A DNA stretch of 64,000 nt from Methylomonas koyamae (GCF_019669905.1 NZ_AP019777.1:310001-374000), one strand, 5' to 3'. Shown: positions 53,129-62,421, counted from the stretch's first letter. Program-made: numbers and translations. Notes: generated from the sequence alone by a model not told the origin.

Positions 53129-53616
53129 AATATCTTTTGGATTCGAATACTTACATTCAAGCCAAGAATTTCTATTACGGCATGGACATTTGCCCGGCCT
53201 ATTGGGATTGGCTGGATCGGCAATTTCAATTGGGCTTGGTCGCCAGTGTGCAGATGATTGGAAAAGAACTCAGAGACGGTGACGACGAACTGGCCGAATG
53301 GGTCAAGTTCCGTCCGGAACATTTCATCGACAACGATGACGCCGAAACTCAGTCGGTTTTTTCCGTTATTGTCCAAAGCGTCGCAACCGGTGATTATAAT
53401 CCCGGCAACCGCGATAACTTCTTAGCGAAAGCCGATCCCTGGCTCATCGCCAAAGCTAAAACCCTGGGTGCGACAGTGGTTACTCACGAAGCTTTGCTGG
53501 CTCCGAATACCAAGAAAGTCAAAGTTCCCAATATTTGCCGCGAATTCGGCGTGCCGTGCCTGGACACGTTTCAGTTTCTGCGGGAATTGAATGCCAGGTT
53601 TGTTTTGGAGGGTTAA
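53125..53616 (+). CDS. DUF4411 PIN-like protein, probable toxin (163 aa)
   Basis: The protein starts MKYLLDSNTYIQAKNFYYG, with the N-terminal Asp of PIN nucleases (LLDSN). Further acidic residues follow in KELRDGDDELAEW, and in the C-terminal part ADPWLIAKAKTLGATVVTHE has the PIN-type Asp. DUF4411 proteins are predicted RNases of type II toxin-antitoxin pairs. The TTG start is supported by AAGGAG eight bases upstream and by overlap with the antitoxin stop (TTGA). Confidence 0.88.
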   Translation: MKYLLDSNTYIQAKNFYYGMDICPAYWDWLDRQFQLGLVASVQMIGKELRDGDDELAEWVKFRPEHFIDNDDAETQSVFSVIVQSVATGDYNPGNRDNFLAKADPWLIAKAKTLGATVVTHEALLAPNTKKVKVPNICREFGVPCLDTFQFLRELNARFVLEG

Positions 53617-53643
53617 TTTTCAGCGAATTAGAGAAGCAGGGCC

Positions 53644-53720
53644 GTAGGCTGGGTGGAGCGGTAGCGATACCCAGTTTTAATGGCTTTAGCTGGGTTTCAT
53701 TATCATTCAACCCAGCCTAC
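53644..53720. repeat. REP-like inverted repeat (GTAGGCTGGGT...ACCCAGCCTAC)
   Basis: An 11-base perfect inverted terminal motif flanks an internal copy of CCCAG/CTGGG. Such palindromes with GTAGGCTGGGT are commonly dispersed in bacterial genomes as REP-like elements. Confidence 0.6.
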
Positions 53721-53985
53721 TTCCACAAACGCAGATTCAGCTTATGATCCATTACCGGTCATTTGAAAGTTCAACCCACTGTCTCTGTCGGGTCGATACC
53801 GCTCATTCCCTCGCACTCCATCACCATAGCTCTCCAATCCCATTCCCGGCGGATATCTGCTTGCTGGAATTGAAAGTATTCGGCCAAATCGACAATACCG
53901 CGCAAGGCGGCAAAGGCATCGTTCGAAATCGGCGTTCGGCTATTGGCGGCGTCCATTCCTCCGAGATTAACCGCACAATCTTTCC

Positions 53986-54052
53986 GTTAGGTTGGTTATG
54001 ATATCCGGGCCGCCATAGCGGCGGCTTTTTGCCGATGCCGCTAACCCAACCT
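53986..54052. repeat. Second REP-like inverted repeat (GTTAGGTTGG...CTAACCCAACCT)
   Basis: An imperfect inverted repeat of about 12 bases encloses the hairpin terminator at 54009-54030. The sequence type differs from the element at 53644. Confidence 0.5.
54009..54030 (+). terminator. Intrinsic terminator within the second repeat
   Basis: GCCGCC-ATAGC-GGCGGC followed by TTTTT, upstream of the M48 protease gene. Confidence 0.75.
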
Positions 54053-54071
54053 TCTCAGTACGGAGCCTGCG

Positions 54072-55937
54072 ATGAAAACCACGACCGAACGCCGCGAACA
54101 CCTGGAAGCCTTGATCTGCCGCGCGGAGCGGGAGGCGTTGCAACGGCCCGAGCTGTACCGGGCCAAAGTCGGCCTGATGGCCTTACTGGGTTATCTGGTG
54201 ATCTTCGGCGTGTTGTTTACCTTGTTGGCGCTCAGCGTCGGCATCGGCTGGGCCGCGTTGGCCAGCACCACGTTTGCAATTCTGTTGCTGAAGAAGAAAT
54301 TGATTTTCGTGATTTTGGGCATGATCTATGTGCTGCTCAGGGCGCTGTGGGTCAAGTTCGAAGCGCCGGACGGTTACCGCCTAACCGCCAAGCAATATCC
54401 GCAACTGTTCGACCGTTTGAAAACCCTGAGCCGGCAACTGCGCGCGCCGCGGATTCACCAAGTGATTTTAACGCCGGAAGCCAACGCCGCCATCGTACAA
54501 ACTCCGCGGCTGGGCGTGTTCGGCTTTCCGAAAAACACGTTGATCCTCGGCCTGGAATTGTTGATGAGCCTGACGCCGGCTCAGGCCGAAGCTGTGGTCG
54601 CCCACGAATTGGGCCATTTGTCGGCTGCGCATGGCCGTTTCGGCGGCTGGATTTATCGGGTCAGGCTGGGCTGGCAACGCATCGTCGAAGGCCTGGAGCA
54701 GCAACAAAACATCGGCGCAAGCTTGATGCGGCGCTTCTTCGATTGGTATGCGCCGACCTTTGCCGCCTATTCGTTCGCGTTGGCCCGCAGCAACGAATTC
54801 GCCGCCGATGCCGTTGCCGCGCAATTGACCAGCCGCGCCGATGCAGCGCAGGCTTTGGTCAACAGCTATGTGGTCAGCGATTTGGTCTCAGAGCGGTTCT
54901 GGGCGCCGTTTTTTCAGCAGGCCGATTGCAACGAACAACCGGCCGCGCCGTTCGGCCCGTTGCGGGATTTCCTTAGCCAAGCGCCGTTCGCGGCCGACGA
55001 GTTGCAACGCAAGTCCGCCGAAGCGTTGGCGATTGCGACCGGCCACTACGATACCCACCCGGCTTTGAACGACCGCTTGCAGGCGCTGCAAGCCGGAACT
55101 CCGCTGCCGAAACTGCCTGCGCTGTCGGCGGCTCAAGCTTGGTTGGGCGAGCGTTTGCCAAGCGTGTTGGCCGATTTCGACCGGCTCTGGCTGCAACGCC
55201 ACGGCGAAAATTGGCGGGAACGTTTCCGCTATTGCCGGCAAGGCCGCGAACAACTCGCCGAATTGGCGCAGTTGCCGGCCGAACAGCTCAGCGCCGAACA
55301 ACACTGGCGCCTGGCGATGCTGACCGAGGAGTTTATGCCCGACACCGATCCGCTGCCGCTATTCCAGCGCTACCGCGCCGCCCACCCCGACGCCAACGCC
55401 GATTTCGTGATCGGCCGGCTGTTACTGAAACGCGGCGATCCGGCCGGGGCGGACTCGATCCAGGCGGCGATGCAGGCCAAGCCGGAACTGGCCATCGACG
55501 GTTGCCGCTGGCTGGAATATTTCCACCGCAGTCGAGGCGACGCCGGCGCAGCCGAGCAATGGCTGCGCCGGGCGGAACGGCAGGCCGATATCGACCGCGC
55601 CGCCGAACTCGAACGGCAAAACCTGACGCGCAAAGACGCGTTGGCCAGCCCGCAAGCCGATGCCGATACCTTGGCCGCAGTGCGGACGGCCGCGGCAAAC
55701 ATCGCCAGCATCAAGCGCGTCTGGCTGGCGGAAAAACCGATGCAGCATTATCCCGCGGCCAAATCCTACGTCGTCGTGTTTGCCAAAGGCTGGTTTGCCA
55801 GCGAGAAAAAATTGACGCAACGGCTGGTTGCCGAACTGCGGCTGCCGCAAAACCTGTTTGTGCTGTGCAAGTCCGGCGCTCACGCCGCCATCGCCAAACG
55901 CGCCATCAAGGCCGGTAGCGAAGTTTACCGGCGCTAG
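54072..55937 (+). CDS. M48-family membrane zinc metalloprotease (621 aa)
   Basis: Two hydrophobic helices (about 33-85) precede a zinc protease domain with HELGH near residue 178, in AEAVVAHELGHLSAAHG. The downstream conserved NEFAADAVAA contains the third ligand Glu, and the domain continues to about 340. The C-terminal 280 residues are helical and repeat-like, possibly TPR-type. M48 proteases (HtpX type) degrade misfolded membrane proteins. CGGAGCC precedes the ATG. Confidence 0.85.
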   Translation: MKTTTERREHLEALICRAEREALQRPELYRAKVGLMALLGYLVIFGVLFTLLALSVGIGWAALASTTFAILLLKKKLIFVILGMIYVLLRALWVKFEAPDGYRLTAKQYPQLFDRLKTLSRQLRAPRIHQVILTPEANAAIVQTPRLGVFGFPKNTLILGLELLMSLTPAQAEAVVAHELGHLSAAHGRFGGWIYRVRLGWQRIVEGLEQQQNIGASLMRRFFDWYAPTFAAYSFALARSNEFAADAVAAQLTSRADAAQALVNSYVVSDLVSERFWAPFFQQADCNEQPAAPFGPLRDFLSQAPFAADELQRKSAEALAIATGHYDTHPALNDRLQALQAGTPLPKLPALSAAQAWLGERLPSVLADFDRLWLQRHGENWRERFRYCRQGREQLAELAQLPAEQLSAEQHWRLAMLTEEFMPDTDPLPLFQRYRAAHPDANADFVIGRLLLKRGDPAGADSIQAAMQAKPELAIDGCRWLEYFHRSRGDAGAAEQWLRRAERQADIDRAAELERQNLTRKDALASPQADADTLAAVRTAAANIASIKRVWLAEKPMQHYPAAKSYVVVFAKGWFASEKKLTQRLVAELRLPQNLFVLCKSGAHAAIAKRAIKAGSEVYRR

Positions 55938-56078
55938 CCGGCTCGGCCGCAGCCCGCAGCCGATTACGCCGGTTGCGACCGCGGCGCGACAAAATCCGTC
56001 ACACCCAGGGCACCATCCCGCGCTAAAATCGCCGTCCCGGTTCGGCATGTCGCCGAACCGAACGTTTTTGCCACCACC

Positions 56079-57965
56079 ATGCTCAATTTCAAAAACATCG
56101 CGATACGCCGCGGCAGCCGCCAACTGTTTAACGGGGCGTCCTTTACCATTCATAAAGGCCAGAAAATCGGTTTGACCGGAGCCAACGGCGCCGGCAAATC
56201 CAGCCTGTTCGCCTTGTTGCGCGGCGAATTGCACGCCGACGAAGGCGAGTTTTCGCTGCCGCCGAATCTGGAGATCGCCCATGTCGCCCAGGAAACCCCG
56301 GCACTGTCCTGTTCGGCAATCGATTACGTGCTGGACGGCGACCAGGCCTTGCGCCGGTTGCAGGCCCAGTTGGCTGCGGCGGAGCAGGCGCACGACGGTT
56401 TGAAACTGGCGGAATTGCATGCGGCCCTGGAACACGCCGGCGGCTATACCGCCCAGGCTCGCGCCTCGCGGCTGCTGAACGGCTTGGGTTTTACCAGCGA
56501 GCAGGAAGCCCGGCCGGTCAGTTCGTTTTCCGGCGGTTGGCGGATGCGTTTGAATCTGGCGCAAGCCTTGATGTGCCGCTCCGACGTGTTGCTGCTGGAC
56601 GAGCCGACCAACCATTTGGATCTGGACGCGGTGATTTACTTGCAGGATTGGCTGGTCAAATATCCCGGTACGCTGTTGCTGATTTCGCACGACCGCGATT
56701 TTCTGGATGCGATCACCGACCACATCGTCCATATCGAACAAGGCAAGGCCGAGATTTATACCGGCAACTATTCCGACTTCGAGCGGATGCGGGCCGAGAA
56801 ATTGGCGCAGCAACAATCCGCCTTCGAAAAGCAGCAGCGCGAGATTGCCCACATCCAAAGCTTCATCGACCGCTTCAAGGCCAAGGCCACCAAGGCTCGT
56901 CAGGCGCAAAGCCGGATCAAGGCGCTGGAGCGGATGGAAATCATCGCCCAGGCCCACGTCGATTCGCCGTTCGGTTTCGCTTTTCCGCCGCCGAAACGGA
57001 TGCCGAATCCGCTGCTGAAAATCGAAGAAGCCGACATCGGTTACGGCGACAAGGTCGTGGTCAAAAATGCCAGCCTGTCGATTTCGCCCGGCGACCGCAT
57101 CGGCCTGCTCGGTCCCAACGGCTCCGGCAAGTCCAGTTTAATCAAAGTTTTATCCGGGCAAATGCCGCCATTGGCTGGTAAGCTGCAGAGCGCCCAGGAT
57201 TTGAATATCGGTTATTTCGCCCAGCATCAGCTCGAATTGTTGCGGCTGGACGAAAGCCCGCTGTGGCATTTGCAGCAACTGGACAAGCAGGCTACCGAGA
57301 AGGATTTGCGCAATTTCCTGGGCGGTTTCGATTTTCGCGGCGACAAGGTCAACGAGCCGGTCGGGCCGTTTTCCGGCGGCGAAAAAGCCCGGCTGGTGTT
57401 GGCGACGCTGGTGTACCAGAATCCCAATCTATTGCTGCTGGACGAACCGACCAACCACCTGGATCTGGAAATGCGCCACGCCTTGAGCGTGGCCTTGCAG
57501 GAATACCAGGGTGCGCTGGTTGTGGTGTCCCACGATAGGCACTTGTTGCGTTCGGTCACCGACCAGTTGCTGTTGGTGGCCGGCGGCAGATTGCAGCCTT
57601 TCGACGGCGATCTGGACGATTACAAGCAATGGCTGGCCGAGCAGAAAAAAGGCGACGACGCGGCCGCCGGCGCGGATTCGGCCAATAACGTGTCGCGCAA
57701 GGACCAGCGCAAACAGGATGCCGAACGCCGCCAACGCTTGAAGCCGCTGCTGGATGCGGTCAAAGCCGCCGAAGCCGCGGTGGAGAAGTTTCACCAGCAA
57801 CAACGGGATCTGGAAGAACTGCTGGCGGACCCGGCGATTTACGCCGAACAATATAAGGAACAACTGAAACAGCTACTAAGCCGCAAAAGCCAGATCGACA
57901 GCGCACTGGAACAAGCCGAGATGGATTGGCTGGCCGCGGAGGAAAACCTACAACAAGCGGAGTGA
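56079..57965 (+). CDS. ABC-F family ATPase, YheS-like (628 aa)
   Basis: Two ABC domains without membrane part: first Walker A TGANGAGKSSLFALL (about 36-50) with signature SSFSGGWRMRL and Walker B LLLDEPTNHLDL. Second Walker A LGPNGSGKSSLIKVL with signature GPFSGGEKARL. The linker between them (about 255-290) contains SFIDRFKAKATKARQAQSR, the ABC-F element that contacts the ribosomal P-site tRNA, and a C-terminal coiled coil follows. Length and C-terminal extension match YheS more than EttA or Uup. It probably rescues stalled ribosomes or regulates translation. Confidence 0.92.
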   Translation: MLNFKNIAIRRGSRQLFNGASFTIHKGQKIGLTGANGAGKSSLFALLRGELHADEGEFSLPPNLEIAHVAQETPALSCSAIDYVLDGDQALRRLQAQLAAAEQAHDGLKLAELHAALEHAGGYTAQARASRLLNGLGFTSEQEARPVSSFSGGWRMRLNLAQALMCRSDVLLLDEPTNHLDLDAVIYLQDWLVKYPGTLLLISHDRDFLDAITDHIVHIEQGKAEIYTGNYSDFERMRAEKLAQQQSAFEKQQREIAHIQSFIDRFKAKATKARQAQSRIKALERMEIIAQAHVDSPFGFAFPPPKRMPNPLLKIEEADIGYGDKVVVKNASLSISPGDRIGLLGPNGSGKSSLIKVLSGQMPPLAGKLQSAQDLNIGYFAQHQLELLRLDESPLWHLQQLDKQATEKDLRNFLGGFDFRGDKVNEPVGPFSGGEKARLVLATLVYQNPNLLLLDEPTNHLDLEMRHALSVALQEYQGALVVVSHDRHLLRSVTDQLLLVAGGRLQPFDGDLDDYKQWLAEQKKGDDAAAGADSANNVSRKDQRKQDAERRQRLKPLLDAVKAAEAAVEKFHQQQRDLEELLADPAIYAEQYKEQLKQLLSRKSQIDSALEQAEMDWLAAEENLQQAE

Positions 57966-57967
57966 CC

Positions 57968-58474
57968 ATGTATCAACTGATCGTGTTGTTTTTCGAGATT
58001 ACCATCCTGCGCAAAGGCCCGCAGGATGTGCCGGCCGCTCCGGTGGTGTACCGGCTGGTGTTCGTGCCGTATATCGGCGTGAATCTGTTGGTTCTGCTGT
58101 TGGACGGCTCCTGGAACAAGGCCATTGCCCAAATCGCGGTGGAAACGGCCTTGCTGGTCGGGTTTTGTTATCCGCTGCTGTATTTTGCCGGCAAAACCGC
58201 CCGGTTTCCGCAGACCTTCACCGCCTTGCTCGGTACCGACGCCATAATCAGCTTATGCGCGATTCCGGCCGTAGCCAGCCTGCAAACCCAGATCGGCGAT
58301 TTCGCCTTCATCGCGGTGATGGGCATGATGCTCTGGCATTGGCTGGTCAACGGCCACATCTTCCGCAATGCGCTGGACCGGCCCTTCCTTTTCGGTTTGG
58401 CCTTGGCGTTTTTATATATACTGATTTCCTCGCAAGTTATGACCTTATTATTCGCCGGCCCCGCCGCCGATTAA
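57968..58474 (+). CDS. Hypothetical four-span membrane protein (168 aa)
   Basis: Starts with ATG at 57968 immediately after the ABC-F stop (two bases apart). Four hydrophobic segments are visible: about 1-12, 35-60, 77-95 and 105-160. The N-terminus MYQLIVLFFEITILRKGPQD is followed by a VFVPYIGVNLLVLLL segment. No motif was recognised; the arrangement is reminiscent of Yip1-like small membrane proteins. It belongs to the long plus-strand cluster that continues to cobQ. Confidence 0.65.
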   Translation: MYQLIVLFFEITILRKGPQDVPAAPVVYRLVFVPYIGVNLLVLLLDGSWNKAIAQIAVETALLVGFCYPLLYFAGKTARFPQTFTALLGTDAIISLCAIPAVASLQTQIGDFAFIAVMGMMLWHWLVNGHIFRNALDRPFLFGLALAFLYILISSQVMTLLFAGPAAD

Positions 58475-58488
58475 CCTGGAGCGCATTT

Positions 58489-58932
58489 ATGACTCTGTAC
58501 AAACACATCTTGCTGGCTGCCGACTTTTTCGAACACGGCGGCCAAGTCGCGGAAAAAGCCAAACGGATTGCCGAGCAAAACCAGGCCCAGCTCAGTCTGG
58601 TGCATGTGGTCGACAACCTGCCGATTACCGATCCGGCCTACGGGCCGATGATTCCGTTCGACGTCGATTTGACCCAGGAACTGATCGAAGCCACCAAAAA
58701 ACGCCTGGCCGAGCTGGGCCAGAAACTGGAGGTACCGGTCGAGCGGCAATGGCTGGAGATGGGCAGCCCGAAATTGGAAATCGTCCGCGTCGCCGAAGAA
58801 CGCCAGGTCGATCTGATCGTGGTCGGCTCGCACGGCCGCCATGGCCTGGCCTTGTTGCTGGGTTCCACCGCCAACGGCGTGTTGCACCACGCCAAATGCG
58901 ACGTGCTGGCGGTGCGCCTGGCCGATGATTGA
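58489..58932 (+). CDS. Universal stress protein (147 aa)
   Basis: A UspA-fold protein: YKHILLAADFFEHGGQVAEKA at the N-terminus and the ATP-binding motif GSHGRHGLALLLGSTANGV followed by HHAKCDVLAVR at the end (G-x2-G-x9-G-S/T pattern). ATG at 58489 with CTGGAG seven bases upstream. Its stop overlaps cobU by 8 bases. Usp proteins bind ATP and respond to starvation or stress; partner unknown. Confidence 0.88.
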   Translation: MTLYKHILLAADFFEHGGQVAEKAKRIAEQNQAQLSLVHVVDNLPITDPAYGPMIPFDVDLTQELIEATKKRLAELGQKLEVPVERQWLEMGSPKLEIVRVAEERQVDLIVVGSHGRHGLALLLGSTANGVLHHAKCDVLAVRLADD

Positions 58933-59452
58933 GTTGGTGCTGGGCGGCGCCCGTTCCGGCAAGAGCCGCTACGCCGAGCAACAGGCCTTGGCCAGCGGCC
59001 TGCCGGTGGTTTATCTTGCTACCGCCGAAGCCGGCGACGGCGAAATGAGTGCGCGCATCGCCCACCACCGGCAGCGCCGGCCGGCAGAATGGACGACGCT
59101 GGAAGAGCCGGTCGCGTTGGCCGAAGCCATTACCGCACAGACCGGCCGCGGCCAATGCCTGTTGGTGGATTGCCTGACGCTGTGGTTATGTAACGTACTG
59201 TTCGACAAGCAAGGCAATCTGCACGAGGATCGTTTTCGCCGCCACAGCGCAGCGCTGTTCGACGCCCTCGACGCCAGCGGCGAACGCATCATCCTGGTCA
59301 GCAACGAAGTCGGTATGGGTGTGGTGGCTGCCGATGCGATGACGCGCCGCTTCGTCGACGAAGCCGGCTTCCTGCACCAAAAACTGGCGCAACTCTGCGA
59401 CAAAGTGGTACTGGTTACGGCCGGTCTGCCGCAAATTCTGAAACACGTTTAA
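58925..59452 (+). CDS. cobU: Adenosylcobinamide kinase / adenosylcobinamide-phosphate guanylyltransferase
   Basis: This 175-residue bifunctional enzyme phosphorylates adenosylcobinamide and attaches GMP in the nucleotide-loop assembly of cobalamin. The P-loop GGARSGKSRYAEQ is at residues 7-19, the CobU motif AHHRQRRP near 45-53, VDCLTLWLCN near 86-95, and LVSNEVGMGVV with the downstream RFVDEAGFLHQ. It overlaps the stress-protein gene and is followed by cobT eight bases later. Confidence 0.95.
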   Translation: MIELVLGGARSGKSRYAEQQALASGLPVVYLATAEAGDGEMSARIAHHRQRRPAEWTTLEEPVALAEAITAQTGRGQCLLVDCLTLWLCNVLFDKQGNLHEDRFRRHSAALFDALDASGERIILVSNEVGMGVVAADAMTRRFVDEAGFLHQKLAQLCDKVVLVTAGLPQILKHV

Positions 59453-59460
59453 TCCCGCCG

Positions 59461-60501
59461 ATGAATTGGATCTTCGAGCCGATTGCCGCGCCCGCGGCCG
59501 ACTATTACCTGAAAGCCCAGCAACGCCAACAGCAATTGACCAAGCCGCCCGGTTCGCTGGGCGTCCTGGAGGAATGCGCCGCCCGCTTGGCGGCGATGCA
59601 ACGCAGCGCAGCGCCGGGCATCGACCGTATCTATATCAGCGTATTTGCCGCCGACCACGGTATCGCCGAAGAGGGCGTATCGGCGTTTCCGCAAGCGGTG
59701 ACCGTGGAAATGGTGAAAAACTTCGCCGCCGGCGGTGCTGCGGTCAACGTGCTGGCCCGGCATATCGGCGCGCATTTCGAAGTGGTCGATGCCGGCTTGC
59801 GCCAGCCGGTGGCGCTGCCGAACGTGATTGCCGACCGCGCCGGCGCCGGCACGGCCAATTTCGCGCACGGCCCGGCGATGGCCGCCGCACAACTGGAATT
59901 TGCGCTGGCCGCCGGCCGCCGCGCGATTGCCCGCGCGCTGGACCACGCGGCGCAGTTGTTCGTCGGCGGCGAAATGGGCATCGCCAATACCACCAGCGCC
60001 AGCGCCTTGGCGGCGGCCTGTCTGCAACTGCCGGCGAGCGAGATTACCGGCGCCGGTACCGGTCTGCTGCCCGAGCAAATCGACCGTAAAGCCGCGGTGA
60101 TCGCGGCCGCGCTGCAAAGCCACCGCCCGCGATTGGATACGCCGCTGGCCATCCTGCAAACTTTGGGCGGCTTCGAGATTGCGGCGCTGGCCGGCGCCTA
60201 TATCGCCGCCGCGCAGCAGGGTTTGCCGGTCCTGGTCGACGGCTTTATCAGCAGCGTCGCCGCCTTGCTGGCGGCGCGGATCAATCCGGGCTGCGCAGCC
60301 TGGTTTTTCTTCGGCCATTGCTCGGCGGAAAAGGGTCACAGCCGGGTGTTGCAGGCGCTCAACGCCCGGCCGCTGTTGACGATGGACATGCGTTTGGGCG
60401 AGGGCAGCGGCGCGGCGTTGGCGGTGCCTATGCTGCAAATGGCCTGCCGGCTGCATAACGAAATGGCTACCTTTGCCGAAGCCGGAGTGTCCCAGGGCTG
60501 A
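59461..60501 (+). CDS. cobT: Nicotinate-nucleotide-dimethylbenzimidazole phosphoribosyltransferase
   Basis: This 346-residue enzyme activates the lower ligand DMB to alpha-ribazole phosphate. Conserved motifs are KPPGSLGVLEECAARLA (about 27-43), VFAADHGIAEEGVSAFPQ, GGEMGIANTTSASALAAA and the catalytic Glu region DMRLGEGSGAALA near 317. Length is normal. With bluB making DMB downstream, the cell can build its own lower ligand. Confidence 0.96.
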   Translation: MNWIFEPIAAPAADYYLKAQQRQQQLTKPPGSLGVLEECAARLAAMQRSAAPGIDRIYISVFAADHGIAEEGVSAFPQAVTVEMVKNFAAGGAAVNVLARHIGAHFEVVDAGLRQPVALPNVIADRAGAGTANFAHGPAMAAAQLEFALAAGRRAIARALDHAAQLFVGGEMGIANTTSASALAAACLQLPASEITGAGTGLLPEQIDRKAAVIAAALQSHRPRLDTPLAILQTLGGFEIAALAGAYIAAAQQGLPVLVDGFISSVAALLAARINPGCAAWFFFGHCSAEKGHSRVLQALNARPLLTMDMRLGEGSGAALAVPMLQMACRLHNEMATFAEAGVSQG

Positions 60502-60629
60502 GAACCGGCAACGGTTGCGGACGATGGCAGGCCATGGCGCTTTCCCGTATCATGGCCGGCGCTGCGCACACCCGCTTCGATCCGGCGCGGCACCATAATA
60601 AAAGCAACTCAAACCACTGCGGATTAGCC

Positions 60630-61043
60630 ATGCTAGGACATATCGAGAGTTACGACGAAAGATGCCAAACCGGCGTCATCAAATACCAAAACCAGTTTTA
60701 CGAATTCCATATTGACCAGTGGACCTCGCAAGAGCCGCCTAAATCCGGCGACGACGTCGATTTCGACCATGATGACGGCAAAGTCAGTGAAGTCAGCCCG
60801 GTCGGCGCCTACCTGATGGAAGTCAAGCCGGTGAAGAGCCGGATGCTGGCGGCCTTGCTGGGCATTGCCTTCGGTGCGATCGGTTTGCACCGGATTTATC
60901 TGGGTTTTTATATGCTGGGCTTGCTGCAAACCCTGGTCACGTTAGGTACCGGCGGTTTCGGCGTGATGTGGGGCTTTATCGAAGGCGTGCTGATTTTTAC
61001 CGGCCATATCGATAAAGACGCCAAGGGCCGCCATTTGAAATAA
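60630..61043 (+). CDS. TM2-domain protein with N-terminal OB/CSD-like region (137 aa)
   Basis: The first half (about 1-60) begins MLGHIESYDERCQTGVIKY and resembles a small OB-fold/cold-shock-like module. The second half is a TM2 pair of helices with KSRMLAALLGIAFGAIGLHR and the G-x-F-Y-x-G loop (YLGFYMLGLLQ), followed by GGFGVMWGFIEGVLIFTG. The start at 60630 was chosen because this is where the conserved part begins; the longer frame reads into intergenic sequence. It interrupts the cob operon, but no role in cobalamin synthesis is known. Confidence 0.75.
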   Translation: MLGHIESYDERCQTGVIKYQNQFYEFHIDQWTSQEPPKSGDDVDFDHDDGKVSEVSPVGAYLMEVKPVKSRMLAALLGIAFGAIGLHRIYLGFYMLGLLQTLVTLGTGGFGVMWGFIEGVLIFTGHIDKDAKGRHLK

Positions 61044-61045
61044 CC

Positions 61046-61768
61046 GTGCAGGCATTTTGGCTGGCGTTACAGTTTTTGACCCGCATTCCGGTCCCGGATA
61101 CCGGGCCGGCCGCGCCGCGCCGGTTGGGCCAATCCGCGCTGTATTATCCGGCGGTCGGCCTGCTGGTCGGCTTACTACTGGCGCTGCTGGCGGCGGCGCT
61201 GGCCGGCGGCCCGCACCTGGTCGGCGCCGCGCTGGTGCTGGCCGCTTGGGTGTTAGTGACCGGCGGCTTACATCTGGACGGATTGGCCGATTGCGCCGAC
61301 GCCTGGGTCGGCGGTTACGGCGACCGCGAGCGCAGCTTGCGGATCATGAAAGACCCCAGCTCCGGCCCGATTGCGGTTTGCGTCTTGCTATTGCTGTTGC
61401 TGCTGAAGTTCGCGGCGATCGAGGCGATGCTGGCCGAACAACGCTATGCGCCGTTGCTGTTGGCGCCGGTATTGGGCCGGGCGGCGATCTTGCTATTGAT
61501 GTGTAGCACTGCTTACGTCAACCCGCACGGTCTGGCCGCCAAACTGCTGGAGCAGTTTCCGGCGGACGCGGCGCGCTGGCCTATCGCGGCGAGCGCGGTA
61601 TTGGGCTGGGCAGTATTGGGTTGGCCGCCGTTATTGGCCGCCGGCCTAGTGCTGGTTTGGCTGCGCCGCAGCGCCATCGCTCGCGTGGGCGGCTGCACCG
61701 GCGACGTTTACGGCGCCGCGGTGGAATTGGTGGAAACCGCAGTCATCACCGCCGCCGCATTCCAATGA
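61046..61768 (+). CDS. cobS: Adenosylcobinamide-GDP ribazoletransferase (cobalamin synthase)
   Basis: This 240-residue integral membrane enzyme joins adenosylcobinamide-GDP and alpha-ribazole. N-terminal LQFLTRIPVP (about 8-17), GGLHLDGLADCADAWVGGYG with the metal-binding DGxADxxDA, KDPSSGPIAVCVLLLLLL and the C-terminal RVGGCTGDVYGAAVEL are all family signatures. Several hydrophobic helices. GTG start; its end overlaps bluB (ATGA). Confidence 0.94.
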   Translation: MQAFWLALQFLTRIPVPDTGPAAPRRLGQSALYYPAVGLLVGLLLALLAAALAGGPHLVGAALVLAAWVLVTGGLHLDGLADCADAWVGGYGDRERSLRIMKDPSSGPIAVCVLLLLLLLKFAAIEAMLAEQRYAPLLLAPVLGRAAILLLMCSTAYVNPHGLAAKLLEQFPADAARWPIAASAVLGWAVLGWPPLLAAGLVLVWLRRSAIARVGGCTGDVYGAAVELVETAVITAAAFQ

Positions 61769-62421
61769 AGCCGTCGCCTTACCGCTTTGCCGAGCCGGAA
61801 CTGAACGGCGTTTACCGCGCGATTGCCGAACGCCGCGACATGCGCCATTTCCTGAACCTTCCGGTCGATCCGCAAATCTTGGCGCGCTTGTTACAGGCCG
61901 CGCATCAGGCCGGCAGCGTCGGCCTGATGCAACCATGGCGGTTTTTACGCATCAGCGACCGCGAACTGCGCCGGCAGATCCATGATCTGGTCGAAGCCGA
62001 ACGCCGCGCTACCGCCGAAGCGTTAGCGGAACGTCACGACGAATTCATGAAACTGAAAGTGGAAGGCATCCTCGACTGCGGCGAATTATTGGTGGTTGCG
62101 TTGCCGGACCGGCGCGAACGCCATATTTTCGGCCGGCGCACGCTGCCGGAAATGGATTTGGCCTCGGCCGCCTGCGCGATCCAGAACCTGTGGCTGGCGG
62201 CCCGCGCCGAAGGCCTGGGCCTGGGCTGGGTATCGCTGTTCGAGCCCGACGCGCTGGCAACATTATTGAACATGCCGGCCGGCAGCCGGCCGATTGCGAT
62301 TCTGTGCCTGGGCCACGTCGCCGAGTTTTACCCGAAACCGATGCTGGAATTGGAAAATTGGGCCGCACCGCAGCCGCTGTCGGCGTTCGTCTACGAAAAC
62401 ACCTGGCCCGATGAAACCTAG
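61765..62421 (+). CDS. bluB: 5,6-dimethylbenzimidazole synthase
   Basis: This 218-residue nitroreductase-fold flavoenzyme cannibalises FMNH2 with O2 to make DMB, the lower ligand of B12. The N-terminal [28 protein letters not shown], the [15 protein letters not shown] region and [12 protein letters not shown] (about 150-161) are BluB-like and distinguish it from common nitroreductases. Its ATG overlaps the cobS stop and its end overlaps cobQ by 11 bases. This implies aerobic DMB synthesis. Confidence 0.94.
   Translation: MKPSPYRFAEPELNGVYRAIAERRDMRHFLNLPVDPQILARLLQAAHQAGSVGLMQPWRFLRISDRELRRQIHDLVEAERRATAEALAERHDEFMKLKVEGILDCGELLVVALPDRRERHIFGRRTLPEMDLASAACAIQNLWLAARAEGLGLGWVSLFEPDALATLLNMPAGSRPIAILCLGHVAEFYPKPMLELENWAAPQPLSAFVYENTWPDET

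Larger units (their letters stand above)
53617..54071. other. Intergenic region with REP-like elements
   Basis: About 450 bases holding two inverted repeats and a terminator. A 61-codon minus-strand ORF (53771-53956) has no ribosome binding site or homology signal that I can recognise; I do not call it a gene. Confidence 0.45.

Noticed and set aside
53771..53956. 61-codon minus-strand ORF after the TA pair
   Set aside because: Possible remnant, but no start signal and no similarity that I recognise.
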